DNA of 64,000 nucleotides, taken from the NCBI GenBank assembly GCA_002840055.1, contig PGZJ01000007.1:1-64000 (forward strand), written 5' to 3'. This document shows positions 40,224 through 49,992 of this stretch, one piece after another. How positions within the stretch are numbered: position 1 is the stretch's first letter; the number at the start of each line of letters is the position of its first letter. This DNA comes from Gammaproteobacteria bacterium HGW-Gammaproteobacteria-11 (GTDB lineage Bacteria > Pseudomonadota > Gammaproteobacteria > Pseudomonadales > Pseudomonadaceae). The notes below the pieces were generated by a model. It saw only the letters and a program-made list of their open reading frames with translations, did not search any database and was not told the DNA's origin. The position numbers and the translations under genes were made by a program.

Positions 40224-41387
40224 ATGACAGATATCGATAGCGTGGTGGCAGGTGCCGGTTTGGTCGGCCTGGCCATCGCCGCCCAACTGGCAGCGCGCGG
40301 TCAGTCAGTGCTGGTGCTGGAGCAGGAAAACTGGCCCGGCCAGCATGCCTCCAGTCGCAACAGTGAAGTGATTCACGCCGGTATCTATTATCCGGCGGGA
40401 TCGCTCAAGGCCGAGCTGTGCCGCAGCGGGCGCGATCAGCTGTATGCCTGGTGTGCGGCCAGGGGTGTGGCACATCGGCAAATCGGCAAGCTGGTGGTGG
40501 CAGTCAATGCAGCGGAAGTCCCTGCCCTGCACCAGTTGCAGCAGCGCGCTGCGGCCAATGGTGTCGACCTGCAATGGCTGGACGCCGCCGCTGTGGCGGA
40601 CAGGGAGCCGCAGTTGCGCGCAGTGGCCGGGCTGTTTTCGCCGCTGACCGGGATCATCGATAGTCACGGGCTGATGCAGTCCTACGAGGCTGCTCTGCAG
40701 CAGCAGGGTGGCCAACTGCTGTGTCAGACCCGACTCGAGCGGGTTGAAACACGGGGCAATAACCTGCAGTTGCATGGCACCAGTGCGGGCGCGTCGTTCA
40801 GCCTGAGTTGCCGCTATCTGATCAATGCCGCCGGTTTCTTTGCCCAGCAACTGGCCCAGTGCATTGAGGGTTTGCCCGCGACCAGCATTCCACCGCTGCA
40901 GCTGTGCCAGGGCCGGTACTTCAGCTATGCAGGACCGTCACCCTTTCAGCATCTGGTCTATCCCATGCCCGAGCCGGGCAACGCCGGGCTGGGCGTACAT
41001 GCCACGCTGGATATGGCCGGTCAGTTGCGTTTTGGTCCTGATGTGGCTTATTGCGACAGCATTGATTACCGCGTGGATGAGGGGCTGCGCGAGCATTTTG
41101 CCCAGGCGATCAGCCGCTACTGGCCGGCCTGTGATGCGGCGCGACTGCAGCCGGCCTACAGCGGTATCCGCGCCAAGCTCAGTGGCCCCGGGGAACCGCC
41201 AGAGGATTTCGTCATCCAAGATCACTGCACCCACGGTGTGCATGGCCTGATCAACCTCTACGGTATTGAGTCGCCTGGCCTGACTGCCAGCCTGGCTCTG
41301 GCCAGCAGGGTGGCGAGCCGGCTGCAGAGGCTTTACCCTGAGACAACAGCTAGCCATGCTGCCAACCATGACAAGGAGTATCCATGA
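40224..41387 (+). CDS. FAD-dependent oxidoreductase of the L-2-hydroxyglutarate dehydrogenase (LhgO) family
   Basis: This 387-residue DAO-fold flavoprotein has N-terminal FAD motif VAGAGLVGLAIAAQLAARG and the family hallmark SSRNSEVIHAGIYYP. The C-terminal GIRAKL and LYGIESPGLTASLALA segments match L2HGDH enzymes, which oxidise 2-hydroxyglutarate and feed electrons to quinone. The substrate is inferred from these motifs. The gene end overlaps asmA by 4 bases (ATGA), an unexpected coupling for a metabolic repair enzyme. Confidence 0.82.
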   Translation: MTDIDSVVAGAGLVGLAIAAQLAARGQSVLVLEQENWPGQHASSRNSEVIHAGIYYPAGSLKAELCRSGRDQLYAWCAARGVAHRQIGKLVVAVNAAEVPALHQLQQRAAANGVDLQWLDAAAVADREPQLRAVAGLFSPLTGIIDSHGLMQSYEAALQQQGGQLLCQTRLERVETRGNNLQLHGTSAGASFSLSCRYLINAAGFFAQQLAQCIEGLPATSIPPLQLCQGRYFSYAGPSPFQHLVYPMPEPGNAGLGVHATLDMAGQLRFGPDVAYCDSIDYRVDEGLREHFAQAISRYWPACDAARLQPAYSGIRAKLSGPGEPPEDFVIQDHCTHGVHGLINLYGIESPGLTASLALASRVASRLQRLYPETTASHAANHDKEYP

Positions 41388-43549
41388 AAGCCTTTGCCAA
41401 ACTGATCGGTCTGGTCGTTTTCGGCGTCATTCTGCTCGGGGTGGGGGTGTTGTTCTTCCTTACCAGACTCTTTGATCCGAACGACTACAAGGACGACATC
41501 CAGCAGGCGGCACGTGACAAGGCCAATATCGAGCTGACCCTGGCTGGCGACATCGGCTGGTCACTCTTCCCCTGGCTCGGTATTGAACTCAAGGACGTCA
41601 GCATCGCGCCGCTGGATACGCCGGATCAGCCTTTGGCTGAAGTCGGCAGTCTGGGCCTGGGTGTCGAGGTCCTGCCGTTGCTGCGTCGGCAATTGCGCAT
41701 GAGTGATGTGATTCTCGACAGCGTCAGCCTCAATCTGGTTCGTGATGCCGAGGGCGCGGGTAATTGGGAGAATCTGGGTGCCAGGGATGAGACTGTCGCC
41801 AGCGCAGAGGATGCCGAGCCAGCGCCTGATCAGCCTGATAGCAGCGCCGAACTGGACTTTGCGATTGATAGCTTCAGCCTGACCAACGCCCGTATCAGTT
41901 ATGAAGATCAAGCCAGCGGTCAGCGCTACCTGGTCGAGGATGCCAATCTCAAGACCGGCGCGCTGATTGAAGGGCAAGCCGTTGATGTGGCTTTTCTTGG
42001 ATTGCTCAGCAGTGAGCAGCCGGTCATGCGCGTGCGCATTGACCTGTCGGCTGTTGCGCAATTCGATCTGGATCTCAAGCGCTATCAGTTGAACGCCATC
42101 AATCTGAATGTTGATGCCAGCGGAGAACCCCTTGCCGGCCGGGCGCTGTCCTTGCAGCTGCAGGGCGACAGTCTGCTTGATCTGACCGCCCAGGTAGCCG
42201 AGTTTAGCGAGATGCGCCTGTCGATTGCCGACCTCCGTGCTACCGGTCAGATTCGCGCCAGCCAACTGGACCAGGACATGGTCCTGAGTGGTCGCCTTGA
42301 TGTAGCCGAGTTCAATGCCCGCGAACTGCTCGCCTCGCTGGGGCAAGCCGTGCCTGAAACCGCCAATCCGCGGGCGCTGGAAAAGCTTGCGCTGTCGGGT
42401 GACATCAGTGGCTCGGCGAGCAGCCTGATGCTGGAAAAGTTGCGACTGGTGCTGGACGGTGCAGAACTCGTCGGTAGCCTCGGGCTGGCTGACTTCGAGC
42501 GGCAAGCGTTGCGTTTTGAACTCACGGGTAACCGGTTGAATCTGGATGACTACCTGCCGCCACCTGCAGAAGAAGCGTCTGCTGCCAGCTCGGTACCCAG
42601 CGGTGGCAGTACCTCGGATTCCCCGCCGCCAGAATGGAGTGATGAGCCGGTCTTGCCACTGGAGCTGATGTCCGCCCTGGATGTCGACGGCACCCTGGAG
42701 CTGCAGGAGGTGGTGCTGACTGGGCAGACTATCAGCAACTTCAAGACAGCGTTGAATGCCCGTAACGGGCGGATTCGTTTGACCCGATTCGAGGGCGGCA
42801 TGTTCGGCGGACGCTTTAACGCCACTGCCGATATCGATACCCGTAGAACGCCGGTCAGTGTCAGCGCCAACAAGCAATTGACCGGCGTCGATGCGCTGGC
42901 TGTGCAGCAGGCCTATGACATGGCGGAACAGATGCGCGGACGGTTGGATTTCAATCTGGATGTGCGGGCCAGTGGTAACAGCATGCGCAGTTGGATGAGC
43001 AGCTTGAATGGTTCGGCCAACTTCAACGTGGCAGACGGCGCATTGCTGGGTACCAATCTGGAGCAAAAGGTCTGCCAGGCGATTGCGCTGGCCAACCGCA
43101 AAACCCTGGCCGAGCCCCGTGGTGCGGAGAACACACCTTTCCAAAGCCTTGGCGGCAGCTTCCGGATTACCGATGGCAAGATTGTCAACAACGATCTGGT
43201 AGCGGCTCTGCCGGGTATCGCACTGAAGGGGCGGGGTGAGGTGAATCTGCCGATCCAGCGCATGGACTACCGTCTGGGTCTGGTGCTGCAGGGTGACAAG
43301 ACCGAGATGCCCGACCCGGCCTGCGAGGTCAATCCGCGCTATGCCAACATCGAGTGGCCGGTACGTTGCCAGGGCTTTCTGCATAACGCCGCCAGCAGTT
43401 GTGGCGTGGATACCGAGGGCGTCGGTCGGATTGCTGCTCAACTGCTCGGCAACGAAGCCCAGCGCAAGGTGGAAGAGGCAATTCAGGATCGGCTCGGTGA
43501 CCAGGCCCCTGAGGTACGGGATGCCATTCGCGGACTCTTCAACCGGTGA
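41384..43549 (+). CDS. AsmA family protein
   Basis: The 721-residue protein has one N-terminal membrane helix (about 8-26) and a large periplasmic AsmA domain beginning near [16 protein letters not shown]. It is rich in beta strands, with a Ser/Pro/Glu linker near 396-430. AsmA-like proteins belong to the bridge-like lipid transfer group linked to phospholipid transport to the outer membrane; that role is from the family, not from this sequence. It is coupled by 4-base overlaps both to the upstream oxidoreductase and to mutY downstream. Confidence 0.9.
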   Translation: MKAFAKLIGLVVFGVILLGVGVLFFLTRLFDPNDYKDDIQQAARDKANIELTLAGDIGWSLFPWLGIELKDVSIAPLDTPDQPLAEVGSLGLGVEVLPLLRRQLRMSDVILDSVSLNLVRDAEGAGNWENLGARDETVASAEDAEPAPDQPDSSAELDFAIDSFSLTNARISYEDQASGQRYLVEDANLKTGALIEGQAVDVAFLGLLSSEQPVMRVRIDLSAVAQFDLDLKRYQLNAINLNVDASGEPLAGRALSLQLQGDSLLDLTAQVAEFSEMRLSIADLRATGQIRASQLDQDMVLSGRLDVAEFNARELLASLGQAVPETANPRALEKLALSGDISGSASSLMLEKLRLVLDGAELVGSLGLADFERQALRFELTGNRLNLDDYLPPPAEEASAASSVPSGGSTSDSPPPEWSDEPVLPLELMSALDVDGTLELQEVVLTGQTISNFKTALNARNGRIRLTRFEGGMFGGRFNATADIDTRRTPVSVSANKQLTGVDALAVQQAYDMAEQMRGRLDFNLDVRASGNSMRSWMSSLNGSANFNVADGALLGTNLEQKVCQAIALANRKTLAEPRGAENTPFQSLGGSFRITDGKIVNNDLVAALPGIALKGRGEVNLPIQRMDYRLGLVLQGDKTEMPDPACEVNPRYANIEWPVRCQGFLHNAASSCGVDTEGVGRIAAQLLGNEAQRKVEEAIQDRLGDQAPEVRDAIRGLFNR

Positions 43550-44592
43550 GTGAGGACGGGATTTCTGCGGCCGTATTGAGCTGGTATGACCGGCATGGCC
43601 GCAAGGACCTGCCCTGGCAACAGGACATCACGCCCTACCGGGTATGGGTGTCGGAGATCATGCTGCAGCAGACCCAGGTCTCTACGGTCATCCCCTATTT
43701 CGAGCAGTTCATGCGCCGCCTGCCCGATGTCGGTGCGCTGGCCGCCGCCGACGCGGACGAAGTGCTGCACCTGTGGACCGGCCTTGGCTATTATTCGCGC
43801 GCCCGCAATCTGCACAAGACCGCCCAGCGCGTGGTGGCCGAGCATGGCGGCGAGTTCCCGCGCGATCTGGCGCAACTGATCGATTTGCCCGGCATCGGCC
43901 GCTCGACGGCCGGCGCCATTGCCAGCCTGAGCATGGGTCTGCGCGCACCGATCCTGGATGGCAACGTCAAGCGCGTGTTGGCGCGCTATCACGCCGTGCC
44001 GGGTTGGCCCGGCAACAAACCGGTGCAGGACAGGCTCTGGGCTCTGGCCGAGAGCCATACCCCGCAACACAGGGTCAACCACTACACCCAGGCGATGATG
44101 GATCTGGGCGCTACCCTGTGCACCCGCAGCAAGCCGCGCTGTACAGATTGCCCACTGCAGGCGGGCTGTCAGGCACGGCTGCTGGGTGAACCGAGCGCCT
44201 TTCCACAGTCCAAGCCGCGCAAGACCTTGCCGGTGCGCCAGTGCCTGATGCCGCTGCTGGTCAATGCCGAACAGGCGGTATGGCTCGAACGACGACCCGA
44301 CAGCGGCCTGTGGGGCGGGCTCTGGTGTCCGCCGCAACTGGAGGATGATCAGCAGCTGGCCGAATGGCTGGCACGTCAGGGTTGGCAGGTTGAACACAGT
44401 CAGGCGCTGCCGTCGCTGCGCCACACCTTCAGCCATTTTCATCTGGATATTCGTCCACAGCTGCTGCGCATTACCGCGTCCTGCGGCGTGGCCGAGCCGG
44501 GGCAGGTCTGGTATAACCTGCGGCAACCTTCTCGTCTGGGACTGGCAGCACCGGTCAAAAAGCTGCTGGCCCAACTGGAAACTGTCCTCTGA
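43546..44592 (+). CDS. mutY: A/G-specific adenine glycosylase MutY
   Basis: This 348-residue base-excision enzyme removes adenine paired with 8-oxoguanine. Catalytic Glu37 ([10 protein letters not shown]) and Asp138 (DGNVKRVL), the helix-hairpin-helix [12 protein letters not shown], and the 4Fe-4S cysteines 192, 199, 202 and 208 match E. coli numbering. A C-terminal NUDIX-like domain recognises oxoG. The start is GTG, overlapping the asmA stop. yggX follows after 22 bases, the usual pair. Confidence 0.97.
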   Translation: MSEDGISAAVLSWYDRHGRKDLPWQQDITPYRVWVSEIMLQQTQVSTVIPYFEQFMRRLPDVGALAAADADEVLHLWTGLGYYSRARNLHKTAQRVVAEHGGEFPRDLAQLIDLPGIGRSTAGAIASLSMGLRAPILDGNVKRVLARYHAVPGWPGNKPVQDRLWALAESHTPQHRVNHYTQAMMDLGATLCTRSKPRCTDCPLQAGCQARLLGEPSAFPQSKPRKTLPVRQCLMPLLVNAEQAVWLERRPDSGLWGGLWCPPQLEDDQQLAEWLARQGWQVEHSQALPSLRHTFSHFHLDIRPQLLRITASCGVAEPGQVWYNLRQPSRLGLAAPVKKLLAQLETVL

Positions 44593-44614
44593 TAGCCACG
44601 TTCAGGAGTAGCCC

Positions 44615-44887
44615 ATGACCCGTATGGTGATCTGTCGCAAGTACAAAGAGTCGTTGCCGGGGCTGGATCGTCCACCCTATCCGGGGCCCAAGGGCCAGCT
44701 GATCTTTGATGAGGTATCGAAGAAAGCCTGGGATGAGTGGCAGGCGCACCAGACCATGCTGATCAACGAACGCCGCCTGAACATGATGGACCCGGAGGAT
44801 CGCCGCTTTATCCAGGGCGAGATGGACAAGTTCCTGGCCGGTGAGGAATATGCCCAGGCCGAGGGCTATGTGCCGCCCGCCGAGTAA
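44615..44887 (+). CDS. yggX: Oxidative damage/Fe-S protection protein YggX
   Basis: This 90-residue small protein limits oxidative damage to iron-sulfur clusters and is implicated in iron trafficking. The family sequence begins [18 protein letters not shown] with the conserved Cys7. It follows mutY, whose product contains a 4Fe-4S cluster, with a good Shine-Dalgarno sequence (CAGGAG). Confidence 0.96.
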   Translation: MTRMVICRKYKESLPGLDRPPYPGPKGQLIFDEVSKKAWDEWQAHQTMLINERRLNMMDPEDRRFIQGEMDKFLAGEEYAQAEGYVPPAE

Positions 44888-44933
44888 GTGCGGTAAGCGG
44901 CTGAAAGCACGCAATTATATTTTCCGGCGGAGC

Positions 44934-44962
44934 TTGACACTCGGCAGTTGAAACCGTTTAAT
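44934..44962 (+). promoter_or_regulatory. Sigma-70 promoter of tRNA-Phe
   Basis: TTGACA at 44934-44939 and TTTAAT at 44957-44962 are separated by 17 bases. A GC-rich discriminator follows, and the tRNA begins 12 bases after the -10. Confidence 0.85.
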
Positions 44963-44973
44963 AGCGCCCCGTT

Positions 44974-45049
44974 GCCCAGATAGCTCAGTTGGTAGAGCAG
45001 GGGATTGAAAATCCCCGTGTCGGCGGTTCGATTCCGTCTCTGGGCACCA
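44974..45049 (+). tRNA. tRNA-Phe(GAA)
   Basis: The 76-base cloverleaf has acceptor GCCCAGA paired with TCTGGGC. The anticodon GAA is at 45007-45009 within stem GGGGA/TCCCC, the TTCGATT-type T-loop is present, and the 3' CCA is encoded. It is a single-gene unit with its own promoter and terminator. Confidence 0.97.
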
Positions 45050-45056
45050 TCATTGC

Positions 45057-45096
45057 AAAAGCCTGCTGGCTTCGTCAGCGGGCTTTTTTGTTTTTT
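45057..45096 (+). terminator. Terminator of tRNA-Phe
   Basis: AAAGCCTGCTG pairs with CAGCGGGCTTT with one mismatch and is followed by a run of six T and then further T bases. It begins 8 bases after the tRNA. The rest of the gap up to 45271 shows no gene. Confidence 0.85.
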
Positions 45097-45271
45097 GCTC
45101 CAGCGTTGGCTGCAGTGCTGGATTGTGGAACGAAGTTTGCCTTCAATTCAGGGCATGACCGGCACAGCGTTCTTGGTCATGTGCATGAGCTGTGCTAGTT
45201 TTGCTGCATTGCAGGACAATGACAGACGGATCTGTTGACCGCCGGCCCCGATCGGCGCCTTCCAACACCTG

Positions 45272-46060
45272 ATGCTGAATGGACAACCATACGTGACACC
45301 ACCGGCTCTTGAAGTGCGCAACCTGCACAAACGTTATGGCGACCTTGAAGTCCTCAAGGGCGTCGATCTGGTCGCGCGCGACGGCGACGTGATCTCCATT
45401 CTCGGCTCCTCCGGTTCAGGTAAAAGCACCCTGTTGCGCTGCATCAATCTGCTGGAAAATCCGCACGCCGGGCAGATCATCGTGGCCGGTGAGGAAATGA
45501 AACTCAAGCCCGGTCGTGATGGTGCCCTGGTCGGCGCTGACAGCAAGCAGATCAATCGCCTGCGCACCCGGGTGGGCTTTGTTTTCCAGAGTTTCAACCT
45601 GTGGCCGCACATGAGCATCCTCGACAACATCATCGAAGCGCCGCGTCGGGTGCTGGGCCAATCCAAGGCCGACGCCGTTGGCGCTGCCGAGTTGTTTCTG
45701 GAAAAGGTCGGCATTGCCGACAAGCGCCATGCCTTCCCGGCCCAGCTGTCCGGTGGTCAGCAACAACGCGCGGCCATCGCCCGCACCCTGGCCATGCAAC
45801 CACGGGTCATTCTCTTTGATGAGCCCACCTCGGCCCTCGATCCGGAAATGGTCAATGAGGTGCTCAGCGTCATTCGCGCGCTGGCCGAGGAGGGACGTAC
45901 TATGCTGTTGGTTACCCATGAAATGGGCTTTGCCCGTCAGGTGTCGAGCGAAGTGGTTTTTCTGCACCAGGGTCAGGTCGAAGAGATCGGTACCCCGGAG
46001 CAGGTTTTCGAGCATGCCAAGTCAGAACGCTGCAGACAATTCATGTCCAGTCACAATTGA
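45272..46060 (+). CDS. Polar amino-acid ABC transporter, ATP-binding protein (HisP/AotP-like)
   Basis: This 262-residue ATPase has Walker [12 protein letters not shown]-loop [12 protein letters not shown], signature LSGGQQQR and Walker [15 protein letters not shown]. It matches the HisP/GlnQ group. It powers the importer formed with the binding protein and two permeases encoded next. The start is uncertain: ATG 45272 has no clear Shine-Dalgarno sequence, and a GTG at 45293 is also possible. The specificity is probably for basic or related polar amino acids, by resemblance to the P. aeruginosa PA5152-type system. Confidence 0.93.
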   Translation: MLNGQPYVTPPALEVRNLHKRYGDLEVLKGVDLVARDGDVISILGSSGSGKSTLLRCINLLENPHAGQIIVAGEEMKLKPGRDGALVGADSKQINRLRTRVGFVFQSFNLWPHMSILDNIIEAPRRVLGQSKADAVGAAELFLEKVGIADKRHAFPAQLSGGQQQRAAIARTLAMQPRVILFDEPTSALDPEMVNEVLSVIRALAEEGRTMLLVTHEMGFARQVSSEVVFLHQGQVEEIGTPEQVFEHAKSERCRQFMSSHN

Positions 46061-46072
46061 GGAGCAGTACCC

Positions 46073-46822
46073 ATGAAAAGCTACAAACAGGTTTTGCTGG
46101 CAACCGCCGGCGTCATGCTGTTCAGTACCGCAGTCATGGCAGAAACCCTGCGAATTGGTACCGAAGGCGCCTATCCCCCCTTCAACCTGATCGACAGCAG
46201 TGGTGAGGTAGTCGGTTTCGATCTGGATATCGCCCACGCCCTGTGCGAAAAGATGGACGTCGAGTGCACGGTAGTGACCTCCGACTGGGATGGCATCATC
46301 CCGGCCCTGAATACCCGCCGCTTTGACTTCCTCGTGGCCTCCATGTCGATCACCGAAGAGCGTCAGCAGGCGGTTGACTTCACCGAGCCCTACTACACCA
46401 ACAAGCTGCAGTTTGTGGCGCCCAAGTCGGTCGAGTTTCCGGTTGATGAAGCCAGTCTGCAGGGCAAGACCATTGGCGCCCAGCGCGCGACCATCGCCGG
46501 TCAGTGGCTGGAAGACAATCTGGGTGATGTCGTCAGTATCCGCCTGTATGACACCCAGGAAAACGCCTATCTGGACATGAACGCCGGCCGTATTGACGGC
46601 GTGCTGGCTGACAACTTCGTGCAGTATGAATGGCTGCAGAGCGAAGCGGGCGCCAACTTCGAGTTCAAGGGCGAGCCGGTATTCGACAACGACAAGATCG
46701 GTATTGCGGTACGCAAGGGTGACCCGCTGCGCACACGTCTGAACGAAGCGCTGCAGGCCATTATTGATGACGGCACCTATGCCGAAATCAACGCCAAGTA
46801 CTTCCCCTTCAGCATCTACTGA
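46073..46822 (+). CDS. Amino-acid ABC transporter substrate-binding protein
   Basis: This 249-residue periplasmic SBP family 3 protein has a signal peptide cleaved after VMA23. The mature protein begins ETLRIGTEGAYPPFNLID, typical of LAO/HisJ-like binders. It contains the hinge motifs SMSITEERQQAVDFTEPYY and GAQRATIAGQWLE. A strong GAGGAG ribosome site precedes the ATG. A perfect palindrome follows its stop, which should favour more of this protein than of the permeases. Confidence 0.95.
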   Translation: MKSYKQVLLATAGVMLFSTAVMAETLRIGTEGAYPPFNLIDSSGEVVGFDLDIAHALCEKMDVECTVVTSDWDGIIPALNTRRFDFLVASMSITEERQQAVDFTEPYYTNKLQFVAPKSVEFPVDEASLQGKTIGAQRATIAGQWLEDNLGDVVSIRLYDTQENAYLDMNAGRIDGVLADNFVQYEWLQSEAGANFEFKGEPVFDNDKIGIAVRKGDPLRTRLNEALQAIIDDGTYAEINAKYFPFSIY

Positions 46823-46831
46823 CCTGACTGG

Positions 46832-46853
46832 CCGGGCCCCGTACGGGGCCCGG
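46832..46853. promoter_or_regulatory. Perfect 22-bp intercistronic palindrome
   Basis: CCGGGCCCCGTACGGGGCCCGG is a perfect palindrome located 10 bases after the binding-protein stop and 16 before the first permease. It would fold into a very stable RNA hairpin without a T-run. Such hairpins protect the upstream mRNA end and lower downstream expression in binding-protein operons, so that function is inferred. Confidence 0.7.
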
Positions 46854-46868
46854 AACTGATACGCACCC

Positions 46869-47561
46869 ATGCTTGATTTACACGGATTCGGCCCGGCTCT
46901 GATCGAAGGCACCTGGATGACCCTGCGTCTGTCCCTGGCCTCGGTCGCCCTGGGTTTACTGTTCGGGCTGCTCGGTGCCACCGCGCGGACTTCCAACAAC
47001 CTGGTGTTGCGTGGCATGGGCGGGTTTTATACCTCGGTGGTGCGCGGCATCCCCGAGACCCTTTGGGTGCTGATGGCCTACTTCGGCACCGTATCGACCA
47101 TGAACTGGATAGGTGGTTATTTCGGCAACCCCTACCTGACGCTGTCGCCCTTTATTGCTGGCACTATCGCCCTGGCCCTGTGCTTTGGTGCCTATGCCGC
47201 CGAAGTATTCCGTGGTGCGCTATTGTCCATTGCACCCGGTCAACGCGAGGCCGGGCTGGCGCTGGGCATGTCGCCCATGCGCATCTTCTGGCGCATCACC
47301 CTGCCGCAACTCTGGCGCGTGGCGTTGCCGGGGCTGGGTAATCTGTACCTGATTCTGCTCAAGGATACCGCGCTGGTATCACTGATCACCCTGGAAGAAA
47401 TCATGCGCAAGGCCCAGGTCGCAGCCAATGCCACCAAGGAGCCCTTTACCTTCTACTTTATGGCCGCACTGATCTACCTGGGCCTGACGGTGATCATCAT
47501 GGCGGTGCTGCAGTGGCTTGAAAGCCGTGCCAATCGTGGCTTCACGAGGACCGAGCTATGA
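46869..47561 (+). CDS. Amino-acid ABC transporter permease (HisQ-like)
   Basis: This 230-residue HisMQ-family inner-membrane permease has about five helices and the EAA-loop REAGLALGMSPMRIFWRITLPQ that contacts the ATPase. It is the first of two permease subunits, with the second overlapping it by 4 bases (ATGA). The two form the heteromeric channel of the importer. Confidence 0.94.
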   Translation: MLDLHGFGPALIEGTWMTLRLSLASVALGLLFGLLGATARTSNNLVLRGMGGFYTSVVRGIPETLWVLMAYFGTVSTMNWIGGYFGNPYLTLSPFIAGTIALALCFGAYAAEVFRGALLSIAPGQREAGLALGMSPMRIFWRITLPQLWRVALPGLGNLYLILLKDTALVSLITLEEIMRKAQVAANATKEPFTFYFMAALIYLGLTVIIMAVLQWLESRANRGFTRTEL

Positions 47562-48259
47562 CCTGGGCAGAACGCTGGGCGTTACTGGTACGCTGGGCTC
47601 CTGATCTGCTGGACGGGACACTGCTGACGTTGCAGATTGTTGCCATCGCCGTAGTCGTTGGCTTGATTCTGGCTATCCCGCTGGGCTTGGCGCGGGCTTC
47701 GCGGCACTGGTATATACGTGCCGTACCCTACAGCTATATCTTCTTTTTCCGTGGCACGCCGCTGTTGCTGCAACTCTTTCTGGTCTATTACGGCCTGTCG
47801 CAGTTCCAGCTGGTGCGCGAGAGTATGTTCTGGCCTTATCTGCGCGAGCCCTACTGGTGTGCGCTGATTACCATGACGTTGCATACCGCTGCCTATATCG
47901 CCGAGATTCTGCGCGGCGCCATTCAGGCCGTGCCACCGGGGGAGGTCGAGGCCGCTCGGGCGCTGGGCATGTCCAGGCGTCAGGCCCTGCAGCACATTAT
48001 CCTGCCCCGGGCGATCCGCATCGGCCTGCCGGCTTACGGCAATGAGGTGATCCTTATGCTCAAGGCCAGTGCCGTGATCTACACCGTCACCCTGATGGAC
48101 GTGATGGGCGTGGTGCGCACCATCAACTCGCGGACCTATCAGTACGAAATGTTCTTCCTGCTGGCAGGTCTGATCTATCTGGTCATCACCCTGGTGTTCA
48201 CCCAGCTGTTCAAGCTGGTCGAGCGCTGGCTCAAGATCGAGGCCAGCCGCAGGCGCTGA
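47558..48259 (+). CDS. Amino-acid ABC transporter permease (HisM-like)
   Basis: This 233-residue second permease of the importer has about five helices and an EAA-loop EVEAARALGMSRRQALQHI. The N-terminal LLDGTLLTLQIVAIAV segment is typical of HisM-type proteins. It is translationally coupled to the first permease. The methyltransferase gene begins 2 bases after its stop and is probably on the same transcript. Confidence 0.94.
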   Translation: MTWAERWALLVRWAPDLLDGTLLTLQIVAIAVVVGLILAIPLGLARASRHWYIRAVPYSYIFFFRGTPLLLQLFLVYYGLSQFQLVRESMFWPYLREPYWCALITMTLHTAAYIAEILRGAIQAVPPGEVEAARALGMSRRQALQHIILPRAIRIGLPAYGNEVILMLKASAVIYTVTLMDVMGVVRTINSRTYQYEMFFLLAGLIYLVITLVFTQLFKLVERWLKIEASRRR

Positions 48260-48261
48260 TC

Positions 48262-49485
48262 ATGGATCTTGCTGCGCGCTTTGCCGCGCTGGACAGCTGG
48301 CTGGCGCAGCATGCCAGCGTCTGGCGAGCCCGGCCTTTTGTCGAGCACAGACTGCCCTGGGAGCAGGGTTGGCCGCAGCTGGCGCACTGGCTGCGCCAGC
48401 AGAGCCTGGCCCATGCCGAACAGGCGCATACCCGGCTGGACTTGCTTGACGCACCCGACCCCTTTGCCCGTCTGCACAGTGAAGCCCAGGCCCTGAGCCG
48501 GATGCCGGACTGGCGTGCCAGCGTGCCAGACAATCTTCCCGAAGCACTGTCGCGGCATATGCCGGGCCGCAAGTGGCAACAGGTTCAGCGTTTCGCCCAG
48601 GTGACCCAGGCGCAGTTGCAAAGCAGTCCGGTGCACTGGTTGGACTGGTGTGCCGGCAAGGGCCATCTTGGCCGTGTACTGGCCTGGCAAGGCGGTCAAC
48701 CGCTGACCTGTCTGGAAATTGATCCACTGCTGGGTGAGCAGGGTGTGGCGCTCAGCCAGAGTCTGGGCGTTGACGCCCGACACCTGCAAGCCGATGTGCT
48801 CGACCCGGCCGCCTGGGCGCTGTTGCAGCCTGACCAGCACGTGCTGGCCCTGCATGCCTGCGGGCAACTGCACATGACCCTGCTGCAGCAGGCTGTGGCC
48901 CATGACTGTGCCGCAGTGGCCCTGTCGCCCTGTTGCTATAACCGTATCGCCACCAGTAACTACCAGCCGCTTTCAGCCGAGGGACGCGCTGCGCGCCTGC
49001 AGTTGAGTCGCGTCGATCTGGGTCTGCCCCTGCAAAGCACCCATACCGCTGGTCAGCGCAGTCGCCGTCTGCGTGACCAGTCGATGGCCTGGCGTCTGGC
49101 CTTTGATTTGTGGCAGCGCGAAGCCCGCGGTGTGGACAGCTACTTGCCCACACCATCACGGCCGGAAAGCGCTCTGTCCCGGGGTATGCCGGCGTTCTGT
49201 CGAGATCTGGCGAACTATCACCAACTGCACTTGCCTGAGCCGACTGATTGGCCGGCGCTGGAACAGCGTGGCTGGCAGCGTCTGGCCGAGGTGCGCAATC
49301 TGGAACTGGTGCAGGGCCTGTTCCAGCGGCCGCTGGAAATCTGGTTGCTGCTCGACCGTGCGCTGTTCATGCAGCAGGCTGGTTACCAGGTGCAACTCGG
49401 CACCTTTTGCCCCAGCGCCCTGACGCCGCGCAATTTACTGCTGCTGGCCGAGCGCAACAGTGCACCGTTAACACCCAGCCTGTGA
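48262..49485 (+). CDS. SAM-dependent methyltransferase (METTL25/PF13679-like)
   Basis: The 407-residue protein has a central Rossmann SAM-binding region, DWCAGKGHLGRVLAW (motif I), then CLEIDP and LALHACGQLH. The SPCCYNRI motif follows, which recurs in the Methyltransf_32 group. The substrate is not known; RNA or protein are the usual targets. It lies at the end of the ABC importer operon with a 2-base gap, but no functional link to transport is evident. Confidence 0.78.
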   Translation: MDLAARFAALDSWLAQHASVWRARPFVEHRLPWEQGWPQLAHWLRQQSLAHAEQAHTRLDLLDAPDPFARLHSEAQALSRMPDWRASVPDNLPEALSRHMPGRKWQQVQRFAQVTQAQLQSSPVHWLDWCAGKGHLGRVLAWQGGQPLTCLEIDPLLGEQGVALSQSLGVDARHLQADVLDPAAWALLQPDQHVLALHACGQLHMTLLQQAVAHDCAAVALSPCCYNRIATSNYQPLSAEGRAARLQLSRVDLGLPLQSTHTAGQRSRRLRDQSMAWRLAFDLWQREARGVDSYLPTPSRPESALSRGMPAFCRDLANYHQLHLPEPTDWPALEQRGWQRLAEVRNLELVQGLFQRPLEIWLLLDRALFMQQAGYQVQLGTFCPSALTPRNLLLLAERNSAPLTPSL

Positions 49486-49802
49486 ACGGCTTGCACACAG
49501 ACTTATCCACAGACAGGTCCGATTTCAAGTTATCCCCGACTGCTGTGCATAAAGACGTGGATGCTTTTGGGGTAAGCTGCTGCATGCCACGAAATACAGG
49601 GCCTGTAGCCCTGCGATCAAAAATGAATCAAAGTGGATAGTCAAGCATAAACAAGAGGTTGCATGGCCTTTGTCAAGTCTTGCGCTAGCATTCATGCACA
49701 AGCTCGATCAATCCCTCGCAAAGCCCCTTAACGCGCCTTTTTTCAATCTCATGCTCCGGGTGGCTTTACAGACGGAGCCAGCGCTATATAATGCGTGCCC
49801 AT
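49486..49802. other. Gene-free stretch with DnaA-box-like sites and the tRNA-Thr promoter
   Basis: No credible coding frame is present. It contains TTATCCACA at 49503-49511 and the inverse TGTGCATAA at 49544-49552, both fitting the DnaA box TTATNCACA. A weaker TTATCCCCG lies at 49530-49538. The right end has the tRNA-Thr promoter. I see no AT-rich unwinding region, so this is not a complete origin. Confidence 0.5.
49765..49792 (+). promoter_or_regulatory. Sigma-70 promoter of tRNA-Thr
   Basis: TTTACA at 49765-49770 and TATAAT at 49787-49792 have a 16-base spacer. The tRNA starts 11 bases after the -10 element. Confidence 0.8.
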
Positions 49803-49878
<76 letters not shown>

Positions 49879-49885
49879 CACCCCG

Positions 49886-49914
49886 AAAGGCCCGCAGCGA
49901 TGCGGGCCTTTTTT
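49886..49914 (+). terminator. Terminator of tRNA-Thr
   Basis: AAAGGCCCGCA pairs with TGCGGGCCTTT around a GCGA tetraloop and continues into six T. This is a textbook rho-independent terminator 8 bases after the tRNA. Confidence 0.92.
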
Positions 49915-49992
49915 GTTGCGCGATGCACTGCTGGATTTAGCGTACATTGATTGGCTGCCCGATCACCTTGCCAGCTGCTTTCAGCCCAGTCT

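Noticed and set aside
41561..43441. Open frame of 626 codons on the minus strand opposite asmA
   Set aside because: The AsmA product on the other strand is well supported and coupled to its neighbours; the antisense translation has no family features.
49486..49802. Replication origin suggested by DnaA boxes
   Set aside because: Only two consensus boxes, no AT-rich unwinding region and no dnaA, dnaN or rpmH nearby; kept only as a possible DnaA-binding site.
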